This document shows, piece after piece, positions 43,928 through 55,463 of a stretch of DNA of 64,000 nucleotides. A model generated the notes under the pieces. It ran no database searches. It was not told where the DNA came from and saw only the letters and a list, made by a program, of their open reading frames with translations. The position numbers and the translations under genes were made by a program. Numbering within the stretch: the first letter of the stretch is position 1; every line of letters begins with the position of its first letter. This DNA comes from Liriodendron chinense. Taxonomy: Eukaryota > Streptophyta > Magnoliopsida > Magnoliales > Magnoliaceae. The stretch covers positions 372,001-436,000 of the forward strand of contig ML058449.1 in assembly GCA_003013855.2 (NCBI GenBank), written 5' to 3'.

Positions 43928-44357
43928 CATAGGCTTATCATCGCAAGTTGTAAATACCCCAGTAGAGGAAAAGTGTAATAAAGTAGATACCAAAAGAAAG
44001 GATACCATACAATGACTAAACCAAAATGCTAATCATCTACTTTATGCTTGCACAGGTATCGGAAAGGTCGTTAAGGCTCAAGACACATCAAGTAGGACAC
44101 CATGCCTTTTCGAGACTATTGAAAATCAGGATAAGCCCCAAGCCAAGGCCCAGCTACATCTTCATTCACATGTGTAGGTTTGAGTCTTAACAGGGGGACG
44201 TTCCTTTCTAATAAGCACAATCTATTTTCATTCAAACTCAAATCAAACGACAAGCAGGCTAAAAGCACAATATAAACCCAGAACTACAATAATATACATA
44301 TTGTTACAACATCCATTACAGCGTGTTTCAAAATTGCAAAAGAATCATCATTACAGC
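43928..44357 (+). other. Spacer between integrase and the antisense gene
   Basis: Here the plus-strand pol and the minus-strand plant mobile domain gene converge tail to tail. No coding frame; AATAAAG near 43978 and AATATACAT-type AT-rich text could hold 3' ends for both. Confidence 0.5.
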
Positions 44358-45058
44358 TTAACCGTCTAAAGTTCTCAAACATTGTTCTAATAGGTTAACT
44401 GCAGATTCTTCGATCATCTTCTGTCTTGCCTCAGCCTTGGCCAAAACTTGGGCAGGGTCAGGGGTGTCTGGAAGAGACTGTTTCAGCTCGGCAACCTGTG
44501 CCCTTACAGCAGTGCATCTCGCTTCGTGCTGGTCGACGGAAGACTGCAGACGTGCCTTCTGACCACTGAACTTCGAGAGTTTAAGATGGACGACAGAATG
44601 TTCGGCTCGTAGCCGGGCCATCTCATTGTCAATCTCTGCGAGGCGTTCAGTCGCTTGTTGACACTCAACATCGGCAACCTGCCAATCTTTCCTTACTGCA
44701 GCCTCATCCGCCTAGTGTAATTCAAGCTTCGGAAGGAGGGACCGCAAGTGATTGCGTTTTTCCTCAACGGAAGGATCAACCCTGAGGTACCTCGCCTCGT
44801 TCACTCGAACCATCCCTTCCTTGAACTGAGCTACGTGATCGACTATGAAAGAAATGTCAATTCCGAGCCACGTAGCGTTGAGTTCTAGTGCCTGCAGCGC
44901 TTCGTCCAAAATGGACCATTCGTCTCCGTTCTTTAATGAATCAGCGATGTCAGACAGGAGGCTCTTCAGCAGATTTGCTTTGGTCCTTGACAAGCCTCGG
45001 AGAGATGAAGCAAACACATCAGGCAAAACTGCAGGAACCGGGACACTGATGGGAGCAG

Positions 45059-45139
45059 CTGCCGACCAAAGAAATGATAAACATTAGCACACCGAGGAAA
45101 GAAAAAGAAGTAAATAAGGCAATAAGGCAAGAAGTATAC
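45059..45139 (-). other. Intron (81 bp) in the antisense PMD gene, 3' part
   Basis: Donor GTATAC and acceptor CGGCAG on the gene strand. Removing it joins DEAPA to AAPISVPVPA in frame and links the linker to the coiled-coil tail. Confidence 0.65.
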
Positions 45140-47229
45140 CAGCGGGAGCTTCATCGACCGGAGCACTGGTGGAAGCAACGGGCACTGATAATGCTGGGAC
45201 ACGTTCAGTCACCATCTCCGTTGCTGGCTCGGGCAGTTTAGGAGAAGAAGGCGCGATTGTCTCAAGGGCAGTGATGGCCGGAATCGATTCGACGGCAGGA
45301 GTTACTTCCGTGACAGGCTCTGATGCACTGACAACGTCCGAGGGCATGGTTTCTTGGGCAGGAGGTGCTACCCCTTCTGTAATAATAGCAGGGCCCGCCT
45401 CAGGAGTAGGGTTAAGGTTTACTGCAGCTACAGTACTGACAAGGTCGGCGAGAGGGGGATCTTCAGCTTGTGGCCCACCGTCAAGGTCCATAGGGATGGG
45501 TTCTGTGTCTGCTTCGGGAACAGATCTGTCGTATATCAGCTCGTTATCTTCACCCTCTTCCGTGGGACGATTTTCGCTGAGGTCTGCCTGCGAGCTCATC
45601 TCCCCTTCCTCCCTTGGTCCACTCGCGTTGTCAATCGGGACGCTGTCGGCAGCCTTGGAGAGTCGACTCCGTGCCTTCTCGGCCTTGTACAGCTTCCACA
45701 GGTCCTTTATTTTCTTTCCTCCATCAGCAACGGGGACGCGATGAGCGGTCTTCACTCAAGGCCCAGACAGCTCAGGAGACGGCTCTGAATCACTGTTTCC
45801 TGGAACAGAACGTCTGGATAGACTCGTCCGACTCGCTGGGCTCTGACCACGACCTCCCTGACCACCAGTCAAGGGGGTCATCGCAACTGCAACACCACCC
45901 TCTCCACCACCTTCGATGTCTTCATCACCATCACCACCCTCAACATCGCCGCCACCTTCTCCATCATTACCACCCCCAACATCTTCGTCGTGGGCACCAT
46001 CACCACCCTCAACATCGTCGCCCCCATCATCACAGTCATCATCGCCGCCTTCATCATCATCACCAATGTCATAACCCTCTCTCTGCCCCTCTATCATGGG
46101 ACCCACTAGTGGAGAACTCTGATCTCCCCGCAGCGTAATTCTTTGCCCATAAGCAACCCACCCTTCTAGTGTATGCTCAGGCTTTTTGTGATCAATTACC
46201 GTGTTCAAAGAAGTCAGAAATTTTTTCACACCGGTAGTGGCCAATTGATGTGGTGGCTCTGATACATAGCCCAGGCCGTCCGCAGGAGCAGGATCGACGA
46301 TAGGAGGAGGAATGAAGACAGGATCGGCCACGTGTCGATTGTTTCTGACCAAGGAGTATTGGTGAGCCCACCACCTCATCCATCCATACGTGGCACCGGG
46401 AGTATACTCTGTACCCGGGACGATGAAGGAACAGCCTGACCCGGTTAGCAAGAGTTGACGCCATATCCACTTCCAGTGAATCGGTCCTGTGCTATAGGCT
46501 CACTGCTCTCGCGTCACCAGTTCAAGAGTTTCTGGTACCCCCTGGTCATAAACGAATTGGCGAGCGAATCGGTTCGAGTAATACGGCTCTCTTCAAAACT
46601 CAGCCCCTCCCTCAAAGGCAACGAACTCGGGCGGATGGACACCAAGAACGAGCGCTGATAGGAACTAAGACTCTCATCATCATCAAGCAATTTTGGATCC
46701 TCACTGTTGGTCCCAGAGAAAAGGAAGAAGTCGACGTCATCATGACGAGCTATCTTTGCCTCGATAGTCGCCAAGTTTTCACTGTTCATTTTTCGCTTCT
46801 AAAAAGCATGCAGCGGAACCGATCCTCTCCGGATGAAGTCCTTAAGTTCCATACCGTAGACCCACGGGAAGTAAACCCCGAGCCAACCGGAAAGATAATG
46901 CCACCCGCAGAAGGAAGAGTTGATTCCGAAGGAAGCAGAGCCCTTGTTACTGATTACGCCGCCAAAAGCTCGGTAGATAGAGCATAAAACTGCTGGAGCC
47001 AGTGCGTAGCGATGCCCGTTAGCCAAGCTCCCCGCCACAGCAAAGCAAGAAACTCTTACGCTATTTGCCTGCTTAGAGCTTGGAAGGGCCACAAGCATAG
47101 CCAGTAGGCTAAAAATCCGGCAAGCTCGCAAATGGGAGACAGCTTGTTCGGCTGGGGAACTTCTTCTTCATCTTGGCCTCCAAGACCAGTTTATCCCTGC
47201 GGCCTTCATCATATGCCGTGTAATCCAAG

Positions 47230-47310
47230 CTGAAAAAGAAAGAGAAGTCATCATTAAAAGAAAGAAGATAGAATGAAATGAAAATACACCACTCGAGTTA
47301 AGGAACTCAC
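47230..47310 (-). other. Intron (81 bp) in the antisense PMD gene, inside the PMD
   Basis: Donor GTGAGT and acceptor TTTTTCAG on the gene strand, with a T-rich tract before the acceptor. Removing it turns an immediate stop into the open reading LDYTAYDEGRRDKLVLEAK. Confidence 0.7.
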
Positions 47311-48933
47311 TTCAGGCCATGACTGAAGTAAATCAGCCAATCCTCAAAGGGCACCTTGTCTCTGGAGCCCAGGAACTGCGGCAGCTCCGCAAACAATTCG
47401 TAACAGGCTTCGGAGTAGAAGCCTTTATCCACGCCCTTCCTTTTCTTCGACAGCTCACCATCGCTGGGCGTCCACTCATAGTAAATTCCCCCACGAATAG
47501 GGAGACCTGCTATCCGGTACAGATCCCAAAGGGAGATACTCATTTCCCCATAAGGCATGTGGAAAGAGTTCGTGATGGAGTTCCAATGATTCAAAAATCC
47601 CTTGTATACCCATGGCTCTCGATAGAAAAACTCGATGTCGCTTGGATGGCTCGAAGGTGACCCACCTGCTTCAAGACCTCGGCATGCTGTTCAACGATTC
47701 GGTTGGCCCAAGCCTCATAGCCAGGGTGAGCACTCAAATGCCCCCGGGTCCGGAATCCACCGGCTGGCCAAATCTCTACATCGGTCAGGGGACGAAATCT
47801 CTAACGCAAAGTCTCGAAATAATGAGTTGGGAACGGTTGATGTGGGTCATGATTCGGCTCCAGAAATATCATGTCCTTCTCGCCAAGAACAGACTGGAGT
47901 GTTCCATTTTTGGATACCGCGCAATTGAGAAAGGTAGCAGGAATAGAAGTCCAAGAAGTGGCGGTGTAGAAAGAATTGGCCCGGCACACATCGGAAGGCT
48001 CGATGCTTGGAAGGGAGCGATATCGTTGAAAGCTCTTCGGGAATCGGATATATTACTTCGTGTAAGGATTGCGTATGATAAGAGACGATATCGCCAACTT
48101 AACAGAGGACCAAACAACCCTCATCTTATCCACCTTCGACTTGGCCTGCTTTTCCAAGTATACTTGGTTGGCGCTCTTATCAGCCGTCTTCGAGCGACCT
48201 CGTCTGTCAAATTGAACAAGCGCGACCAGGCTAGCTTCGCCCTCTTCGGACCCTATGGCCCTGTCCGACCGGAAGCCACGAAGAGGAGCATACCAGGCAT
48301 CCCACTGCTCTTGTGTACCCCTATCTGGAGGGGGTGGCACGATCCTATCACAAAGGATTTTCTTCTGTATATCCTTGGATAGTGTAAGGATACGCTCGTA
48401 GAAGTTGAATGTCTCCGGGGGAAGGAACCATTGCGAATTCTCGGCCGATGGCCTGGAAACCTTTTTAGTAGCGGCACGCTTACGCTTTGACGGAGTTGGC
48501 GGTGGACCCGAAGGACCAGCCTACGAAGGATCGCTGGCCATTGTAATCTGCAACGGCATGTAAAAGGCTTAGATACAGGGCAAAAGGAAAATGTTCGCAT
48601 AAAATCGATCAAACATTCACAAAATCCAAAGGGATGAGAAGCAGCAGGTAAACAAAGTACAAGCGTCAATCCAGGCCCCGGCAGAACTCATTCAAACCAA
48701 TGGAAAAAGAAATGAAGTAACAACATTCACAACCGCAACACCGTCATTACAAACGTACAAACAAGGGAGGACAGAAGCAAAGCAGAAAGATATGATTATC
48801 ATTCATCAACCACGAGGACAATTCTAAATGTCTAGATTGTTGTATCAACCGTTTAAATGATTAGAAATTAATAATTGATGTAAAATGACGCAAAATTGCG
48901 GGGACACCTCCCCATAGCCGGAAAGAGAGGATC

Positions 48934-49566
48934 TCAGTCCTGCACCAGCGGAAGAACCCGAGTTTTCAACTCGTCCACCTTCGCCTGGACCTGGGCTTCC
49001 TTGAAAATCAGGTCCATTAGAAAGAAAATGCATTGCTGCACAAAGTCGAAGTTCAGATGCTCGGCGTTAACCCAATTCCTCATGATGGAGACGTCGATCG
49101 CCAGCCTGTCATGCTCCCGCAGGGCCTCCCTGACCATCCTCCAAATACCAACGTGGCGGTCTGGAAACTCAGCCTCCGCCAGCGGGACAAGCCAAGCCAA
49201 GCCAAGCCAAGAATCGTCTGCTCTCCCTTTTTTCCTCCTTCAGGAGTGAAGCCGGCTCGACAAGGATAAGAAAGAACGGCCAAAGAAGGGTCCACCGCCT
49301 CGAGGATCGCTAACTCTTCCAAGAGGGAAGAATCGCCGATGAAGTCAAAGATGACCTCCTTATGTTCGTCAGAAATGGAGGCCATCAGTAAGACGTTCTG
49401 AATAGCTTGAAGAATAGGGCGAGAGTCCGTGCCCAGTTAGGTCAAGGCCTCGGCCACCTCGTCATGCTGAGCAGCGAGAGATGACCAAGTCTCAGGGTGA
49501 TCCAGAGAGCCCAGAAGCCGCCTTATACAGTCTCGGGCCGCGCGTAGAGAAGCGCGAGTTATGGCC
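48934..49566 (-). pseudogene. Second antisense frame of the Tat element (helical protein, broken)
   Basis: It starts with ATG at 49566 (MAITRASLRAARDCIRRL), has one TAG, continues MASISDEHKEVIFDFIG from 49385, and shifts frame at a CAAGC x4 tandem repeat at about 49187-49212. It then reads AEFPDRHVGIWRMVREAL to VLPLVQD at 48934. The predicted product is helical and resembles in composition the coiled-coil tail of the neighbouring PMD gene. I do not recognise the family. It lies upstream of the PMD gene on the same strand and might be its first cistron or a separate gene. Confidence 0.5.
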
Positions 49567-49835
49567 ATTGTCTGCTAAGAAACAAGACTGATGAACCAAT
49601 AGGGCAGTCCGACAAGAGAAAAGAAAGAGAAAGCACGTGAAGCTACTCGCGTAAAGTCAGAAAGGCTAAGAAGAGACATGCAAAGGTATGCTCGAAACAT
49701 CACTTAAATTAGCCACTAGAATTGCCCATTAAGCTGATGCGATCTAGAAATCTTTTAAGTGCATGAGACCCTACGCCTCCTTAGAACAACTGACACGCAT
49801 GCGCAAATATGAAGCAGAGGTATAGGGGCTCATAC
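49567..49835 (-). promoter_or_regulatory. Presumed upstream region of the antisense genes
   Basis: Non-coding Tat sequence up to the Tekay insertion point (target CATAC at 49831-49835). A promoter for the antisense genes would be expected here or beyond 57892. None is identifiable. Confidence 0.3.
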
Positions 49836-51654
49836 TGTCACGCCCCAAACCCGGGGACCGGGCTCACTAAATTCTCGATCGCCGACCTTGGTGCCAACAG
49901 CCTCCGTAGTACCCCATTCTCGGCTCCTAGCTCTCATGTGCCAGGTTCTGATCCTGAGATCTTACCAGGAGGATTTTCAGGGTAAATTTTTTTTTGGACA
50001 GGAGCATAAATAAAACCATAAACATCATCAAATATCCACTAATAAGTTTGTTGAGTACAATGCTGGAAAGGAAAATACAACATGAAGTAGAAGTCCAAAA
50101 TATCAGCTACATAAACCGCGCTCAACGCTGCCGATAGGCTCTAGTACCTGCAGTGTAAACAAACGCGCATGAGCTTCCTACGAAGCCTAGTAGAGTGCGT
50201 GTGTGCGCGTGTGATGCATATGACAAGTATACAGATATCAGAGTAAGCGAAAGTAGTAGAGGGCTAAGTTATTAAGTTCATGAATGCTGTCAGCCATCCC
50301 AAGGCTATGCGATGCAAGGGCCTACATGGCCGAGTGTTACATGCTAGAGATGCAATGCAAACACGTCAATCCTCAACTGATCCACATATCAAAATAGTTA
50401 TCATCTGGGACATCATCGGGGTCTAGTATACTCTAATATTGGCCGCCGCACATCGCGCGCGTAACCAAGCGAGTAGAAAAGACCTCACTATCCGCCTCGT
50501 CAGTGGTATGCCAATGCCCACCCGGCTCACTGATAGCGGACCCATTCCATGAGCTGGTCAGACTCGACCTACCTTACAGCCCACTTCACCTGGGCGGATA
50601 AGGTCACACCCCTTTCCAACTGACCTCGACACACTGGGAGACGCGGCCTACTGGTATTTGGCACACGGGCGCTCATGTTATCCACTCGGTCTTGACGCTG
50701 GAGCATCCTACTGGTACCACAGGGTTTAGGGACTTTCACCCAAGGACATCCATAGCGCCCACGTACTAGAACAAGTTTCCGGTGTCCAATACTGCCAACC
50801 ATGATGTGACTATGGTGGCCACCACCCTGATGCTGCTAGGGTGTGAAAGCGATCGTGACATACATAATGCAAAATGCATGAGTCATACAATCCAAATCAT
50901 GCACCAACTTACGCATACTGCGCAATCATGTGGGGCGACCCTGTCTTGCACGGGTCCCCCAAGTATAACAAGCCAACTAGCATATGCTATGGTTAATCAT
51001 GATCCATAACAGGCATATAAATGATGCGTATGGGCATATGAATGAGCATGATATTCATTATACTAAGCATGTTATCAGTGTGACATATCAGGCTAATCAT
51101 ACTAGCATGTTACCAAACATATCATGTAACATTGGCCTTAAAAGGCCTAATATATATAGAGAGTAGGACTCGGATTGTGGGTCCCATTGGAAATGTAAAA
51201 GTCTTCGTGGCATAGCCCACTTGAGACCACATCGGCCCCATACTTGTGCCTGCACATATAAGATAGGCCGTCAAAATATGTGTACGGCATGGATAAAACA
51301 TATATATCAAGAAGAAACCATGGTGGGCATCAATGACCACTATTCCCTACGGGTGTGATCCATCTAACATCTGAATTTGCCTCATTTTTGGGGCCGTATC
51401 TAAAATAATATAGAAAAATAGATAGGCATCATAAATAAAACAGATATTTGTGTTTTCTCCTTCGTCCGTGTCCATGTGATCTTATGAACAGATTGGATGG
51501 CAAATAAACATCACTGTAAAACCTGAAAGGGTCTCAACGTTTGAAATCATCATCCCCACTGTGGCATGGTCCACTTGACATTAGGATCTGCTTAAATTTT
51601 TTGCATGGTCCACTTGACATCATCCCCACTGTGGCATGGTCCACTTGACATTAG
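49836..51654 (-). repeat. LTR 3' portion (U5 side) of the Tekay-type insertion
   Basis: On the minus strand this ends GGCGATCGAGAATTTAGTG, then CGGGTTTGGGGCGTGACA. One hairpin-type unit lies at about 51225-51600. At the junction with pol a 34-bp segment (CATCCCCACTGTGGCATGGT...) is repeated exactly at 51551-51584 and 51621-51654. Confidence 0.65.
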
Positions 51655-54455
51655 TTCTGCAAATCTCAAAGGCCCCGTACCGTATGGCACCTTTGGAGTT
51701 GCAGGAGCTGCGGAAGCAGTTGGATGAGTTGCGGGAACTAGGCTTCATCCGTCCGAGCAGTTCACCGTGGGGAGCACCGGTACTCTTCGTGAAGAAGAAG
51801 GATGGCTCGTTGAGGCTCTGTGTGGATTACCGCGAGCTCAACAAGGTCACGATTAAGAATAGGTACCCGCTTCCGAGGATCGACGATTTATTTGACCAGT
51901 TGCGGGAGGCCCAGTTCTTTTCAAAGATTGACCTACGGTCCGGTTATCATCAGGTCCGTGTCCGGGAGGAGGATATCCCGAAGACGGCATTCAGGACGCG
52001 TTACGGTCATTTTGAGTTCCAGATCATGTCTTTCGAACTGACCAATGCGCCCGCTGTGTTCATGCAATTGATGAACGAGGTCTTTCGTCCCTACCTTGAT
52101 CAGTTCGTTGTGGTGTTTATCGATGACATTCTGATCTATTCGAGGACTCGGGAGGAGCATGCGCGGCATCTGGAGATCACCTTGCAGACCCTCCGCACAC
52201 ACCAGCTTTATGCGAAGTTGGAGAAGTGTGAGTTTTGGTAGGAGGAGGTGAAGTTCCTCGGTCATGTGGTGACGAGGCAAGGAGTAGCAGTAGATCCGGT
52301 GAAGATTGATGCCATGCGTCAGTGGAGTCAGCCCACGAACGCGTCCGAAATCTAGAGTTTCCTGGGGTTAGCAAGTTATTATCGCCGTTTCATAGAGGGC
52401 TTCTCTCGTATTGCAGCCCCGCTGACCAGGTTGACCCAGAAGGGCGCTGAGTTCGTTTGGAGTGATGCATGTGAGCGAGAATTTACAGAACTGAAGGACC
52501 ATCTTACTTCTACACCAGTCCTCACTCTTCCCTCCGGGAGTGAAGGATTCATGGTTTTTACAGATGCCTCACGTATTGGCTTAGGTGTTGTCCTGATGCA
52601 GCATGGCAGAGTAGTAGCGTATGCGTCTCGCCAGCTCAAGGTTCATGAGCAGAACTACCCCACGCATGATCTGGAGCTAGCAGCGGTAGTCTTCGCACTG
52701 AAGGTGTGGAGGCACTATCTTTATGGGGTCAGGTTCGAGCTCTTTTCTGACCACAAGAGCCTGAAGTACCTCTTCTCGCAGTCCGAGTTGAACATGAGGC
52801 AGAGACGTTGGATGGAGCTCCTGAAGGATTATGATTTTGATCTTCAGTACCACCCTGGCAAGGCCAATGTGGTGGCAGATGCCCTTAGCCGTCAACCACG
52901 AGGCCTGGTGGCGTATATGATGGTCCGGGAGTGGAGGATGCTCAAGGAGGTTGCCGAGTATGACTTTGAGGTGAGCCTGCAGTCTTCTATCGCGCAGTTA
53001 TCGAGCTTGTCGATTCAACCCTCTCTTGTTTCTAGGGTGATCGAGGCTCAGCAGACAGATGAGACGTTGAAGGATTATTGGGAAGAGGCCGCGTCAGAGG
53101 GTCAGACTATTTGGCAGATTGGGTCAGATGGTGGACTTCGTTTCAGGGGTCGGTTGTGTGTTCCAGATATTCCTCAGTTGCACAGAGACCTTATGGATGA
53201 GGCACACCGATCGAGGTTCACGATTCACCCAGGCTCTACCAAGATGTATCGTGATATGAGGAGGCAGTATTTTTGGGCCGATATGAAGTGTCAGATTGCC
53301 AGTTTTGTGGCTGAGTGTGACACTTGCCAGCGTGTCAAGGCCGATCATCGCAAACCTCCAGGTCCCCTGCAGCCGTTGAGTGTCCCGTTGTGGAAATGGG
53401 AGCACGTGACCACAGACTTCATTATGGGCTTACCGAGGACTGATCGCGGTCACGACGCCATCTGGGTTGTCGTTGATCGTTTGACGAAGTCGGCACATTT
53501 TCTTACGATACGTGCGACCTGGTCATTGGACCGACTTGCAGAATTGTTTATCGAGGAGATTGTGAGACTGCACGGTGTCCCAGTTTCGATCATTTCTGAC
53601 CGAGATCCGAGATTTACGTCGCAGTTCTGGAGGAGTTTTCAGAAGGCGATGGGGCCTGCCTTGAAGTTCAGCACCGCATATCATCCTCAGACTGATGGTC
53701 AGACCGAGAGGGTCAACCAGTTCCTTGAGGACATGCTTCGAGCTTGCGTGTTGGATTTCTCAGGTAGTTAGGATAAACACCTGCGTTTGGCTGAGTTTGC
53801 ATATAATAACAGCTACCAGGCGACTATCGGTATGGCTCCTTTTGAGGCGTTGTATGGTAGACCTTGTAGGTCTCCTAGTTGTTGGGCCGAGGTTGGAGAG
53901 CATCATCTCCTAAGTCCCGAGCTTGTGCAGAGGACATCAGAGGCTATCGATATCATTAGGCAGAGGATGCACACAGCTCAGAGTCGACAGAAGAGTTTTG
54001 CAGATCGTCGACGTCGTCCCCTAGAGTTTTCCATTGGGGATCGTGTGTATCTCAGGGTCTCACCCATGAAGGGCGTGGTTCGTTTTGGAGCTAAGGGGAA
54101 GCTTGCCCCGAGATTCATTGGACCCTTCGAGATCACTGGGCGCGTTGGCGCCGTGGCCTATCAGCTTGCCTTGCCACTTCAGTTGTCTGGCGTCCACAAT
54201 GTTTTTCATGTTTCCATGTTGCGGAAGTGTGAGTCAGACGTGGTTCCTGTGATAGATTGGCAACCGTTGGAGGTTCGTGAGGATGCTTCTTACATTGAGC
54301 AGCCGGTTCGTATCCTTGACCGGAAGGAGCAGGTCCTCCGAACCAAGGTCATTCCTTTGGTGAAGGTCCAGTGGAGTCATCATAGTGCAGATGAGGCGTC
54401 GTGGGAGCGAGAGGCAGAGATTCGCGAGTCTTATCCTCATCTTTTTTATGATTGA
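51655..54455 (+). pseudogene. Tekay-type chromovirus pol (5'-truncated, three amber stops)
   Basis: A single reading frame begins abruptly inside RT (ISKAPYRMAPLELQELR) and runs to the normal C-terminus. RT: FIRPSSSPWGAPVLFVKKKD, FSKIDLRSGYHQVRV, VVFIDDILIYS. RNase H: MVFTDASRIGLGVVL to YHPGKANVVADALSRQ. Integrase: zinc finger (HRSRFTIHPG, CDTCQRVKAD) and catalytic D-D-E in HVTTDFIMGLP, IISDRDPRFTS and QTERVNQFLE. C-terminal chromodomain: about 54290-54452, ending WEREAEIRESYPHLF. RYPLPRIDDL and the chromodomain mark the Tekay/Del group. Stops are TAG at 52239, 52353 and 53769, all in frame. No frameshift was seen. Gag, protease and the first part of RT are lost. Confidence 0.9.
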
Positions 54456-54576
54456 TTATATCTGTATGTTTGCTTTTCGATTAGATATGCGTATATAGTG
54501 ATGCGATTCCCTTTTCTTATGATCTTCGGCTAGTTTGGGTTTGTATTGCAAATTTCGAGGACGAAATTTTTTTGTT

Positions 54577-54589
54577 AGGAGGGGAGAGT
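54577..54589 (+). other. Polypurine tract of the Tekay-type pol segment
   Basis: AGGAGGGGAGAGT immediately precedes the LTR start TGTAAGACCCG at 54590, preceded by the CGAGGACGAAATTT motif usual before chromovirus polypurine tracts. Confidence 0.8.
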
Positions 54590-55360
54590 TGTAAGACCCG
54601 TACCCTTATTTGCCCTCCGTACGCTTAATTTTCCGGTAACGGTACGTTCCGGATGGATCAGATTAGCGAGCCTTGATCGCGACCCTATTTTAGTACCGCA
54701 TCGACCCAAGACCTATACCCCGGCGACCGCGTAAGCGCTGCGATTCCAACGCCGCGCGGCACGCCCCATTGCGATACCCGGTGTGAAAGTTATGATTGAT
54801 CGCGTAATCCAAGATGGGCCGCACAACGTGCGTGTGTCGTGGGCCCCACTTGCACAAATTTCAAGACCATGTCACATCAATCAAACCATGCCCCTACTCT
54901 ACACACCCATACCCCTATCATTACCCTAGCCTACACACCCCATACCCCCCATCCCTCTCTCTCCTCCAAAGTCAACCCTCACACCATACCCCCCATCCCT
55001 CCCCCCCCCCCCCCCCCCCCCCCCCCCCATACAAGTCCATACATAGGGGGAGAGGAGAGTTCATTTCATAGTTCAAGAGATTTGAGAGAGAGAGGAGAGA
55101 GAAAGAGAGAGAGATTTGAGAGGAGAGAGAAAGAGGAAGATTTGAGAGAAGAGGGAGATTTGAGAGAAGTAGAGAGAGATTAGAGAGATTGAGGGTGTAG
55201 ATCCAAGCTTGGAGGGCCCCAACCATCATCCGGACCGTCCGGATCGTCCGATCGTCAACCCGATCCAATCCAACCGTCCAACCATCCATCAAGGTGAGTG
55301 CAAGAGACAAAACCTCTCCATTTTCTTAATTTCTTTCCATTTTTCTTTTCTTTTGGGCCC
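54590..55360 (+). repeat. Inverted LTR arm, left (plus orientation)
   Basis: It starts TGTAAGACCCGTACCC and includes CCGTCCGGATCGTCC and a 28-base poly(C) run (55001-55028). It is close to 96-97% identical by eye, as reverse complement, to 57087-57886. Confidence 0.85.
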
Positions 55361-55423
55361 ACCTTGTGATGGGCAATGAGATGGATGGACTGGATCCTCC
55401 ACGAATGGGCCCCACCTTCCTAC

Positions 55424-55463
<40 letters not shown>

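Larger units (their letters stand above)
44358..48545 (-). pseudogene. Antisense gene with plant mobile domain (PMD) carried by the Tat element
   Basis: Read from 48545 downward. An N-terminal Pro/Lys-rich start (MASDPS, then TAG) leads to a region with WFLPPETFNFYERILTLSKD. The PMD core lies at 47594-47311 and includes FHMPYGEMSISLWDLYRIAG and IYYEW. A GT..AG intron (47310-47230) joins it to LDYTAYDEGRRDK. More PMD sequence follows in another frame (ALAPAVLCSIYRAFG, WHYLSGWLGVYFP; 47080-46830). An acidic Asp/Glu/Gly-rich stretch (46090-45900), a Pro/Ala/Glu-rich linker and a second intron (45139-45059) lead into a coiled-coil tail (45058-44358). PMD is the domain of MAIN/MAIL1-type proteins and is known to be captured by transposons. 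Stops (for example TGA at 45756) and several frameshifts make this copy non-functional. Some shifts could be unrecognised introns. Confidence 0.78.

Noticed and set aside
45614..46138. Histidine-rich plus-strand frame
   Set aside because: It is the shadow of the acidic Asp/Glu/Gly-rich stretch of the antisense PMD gene.
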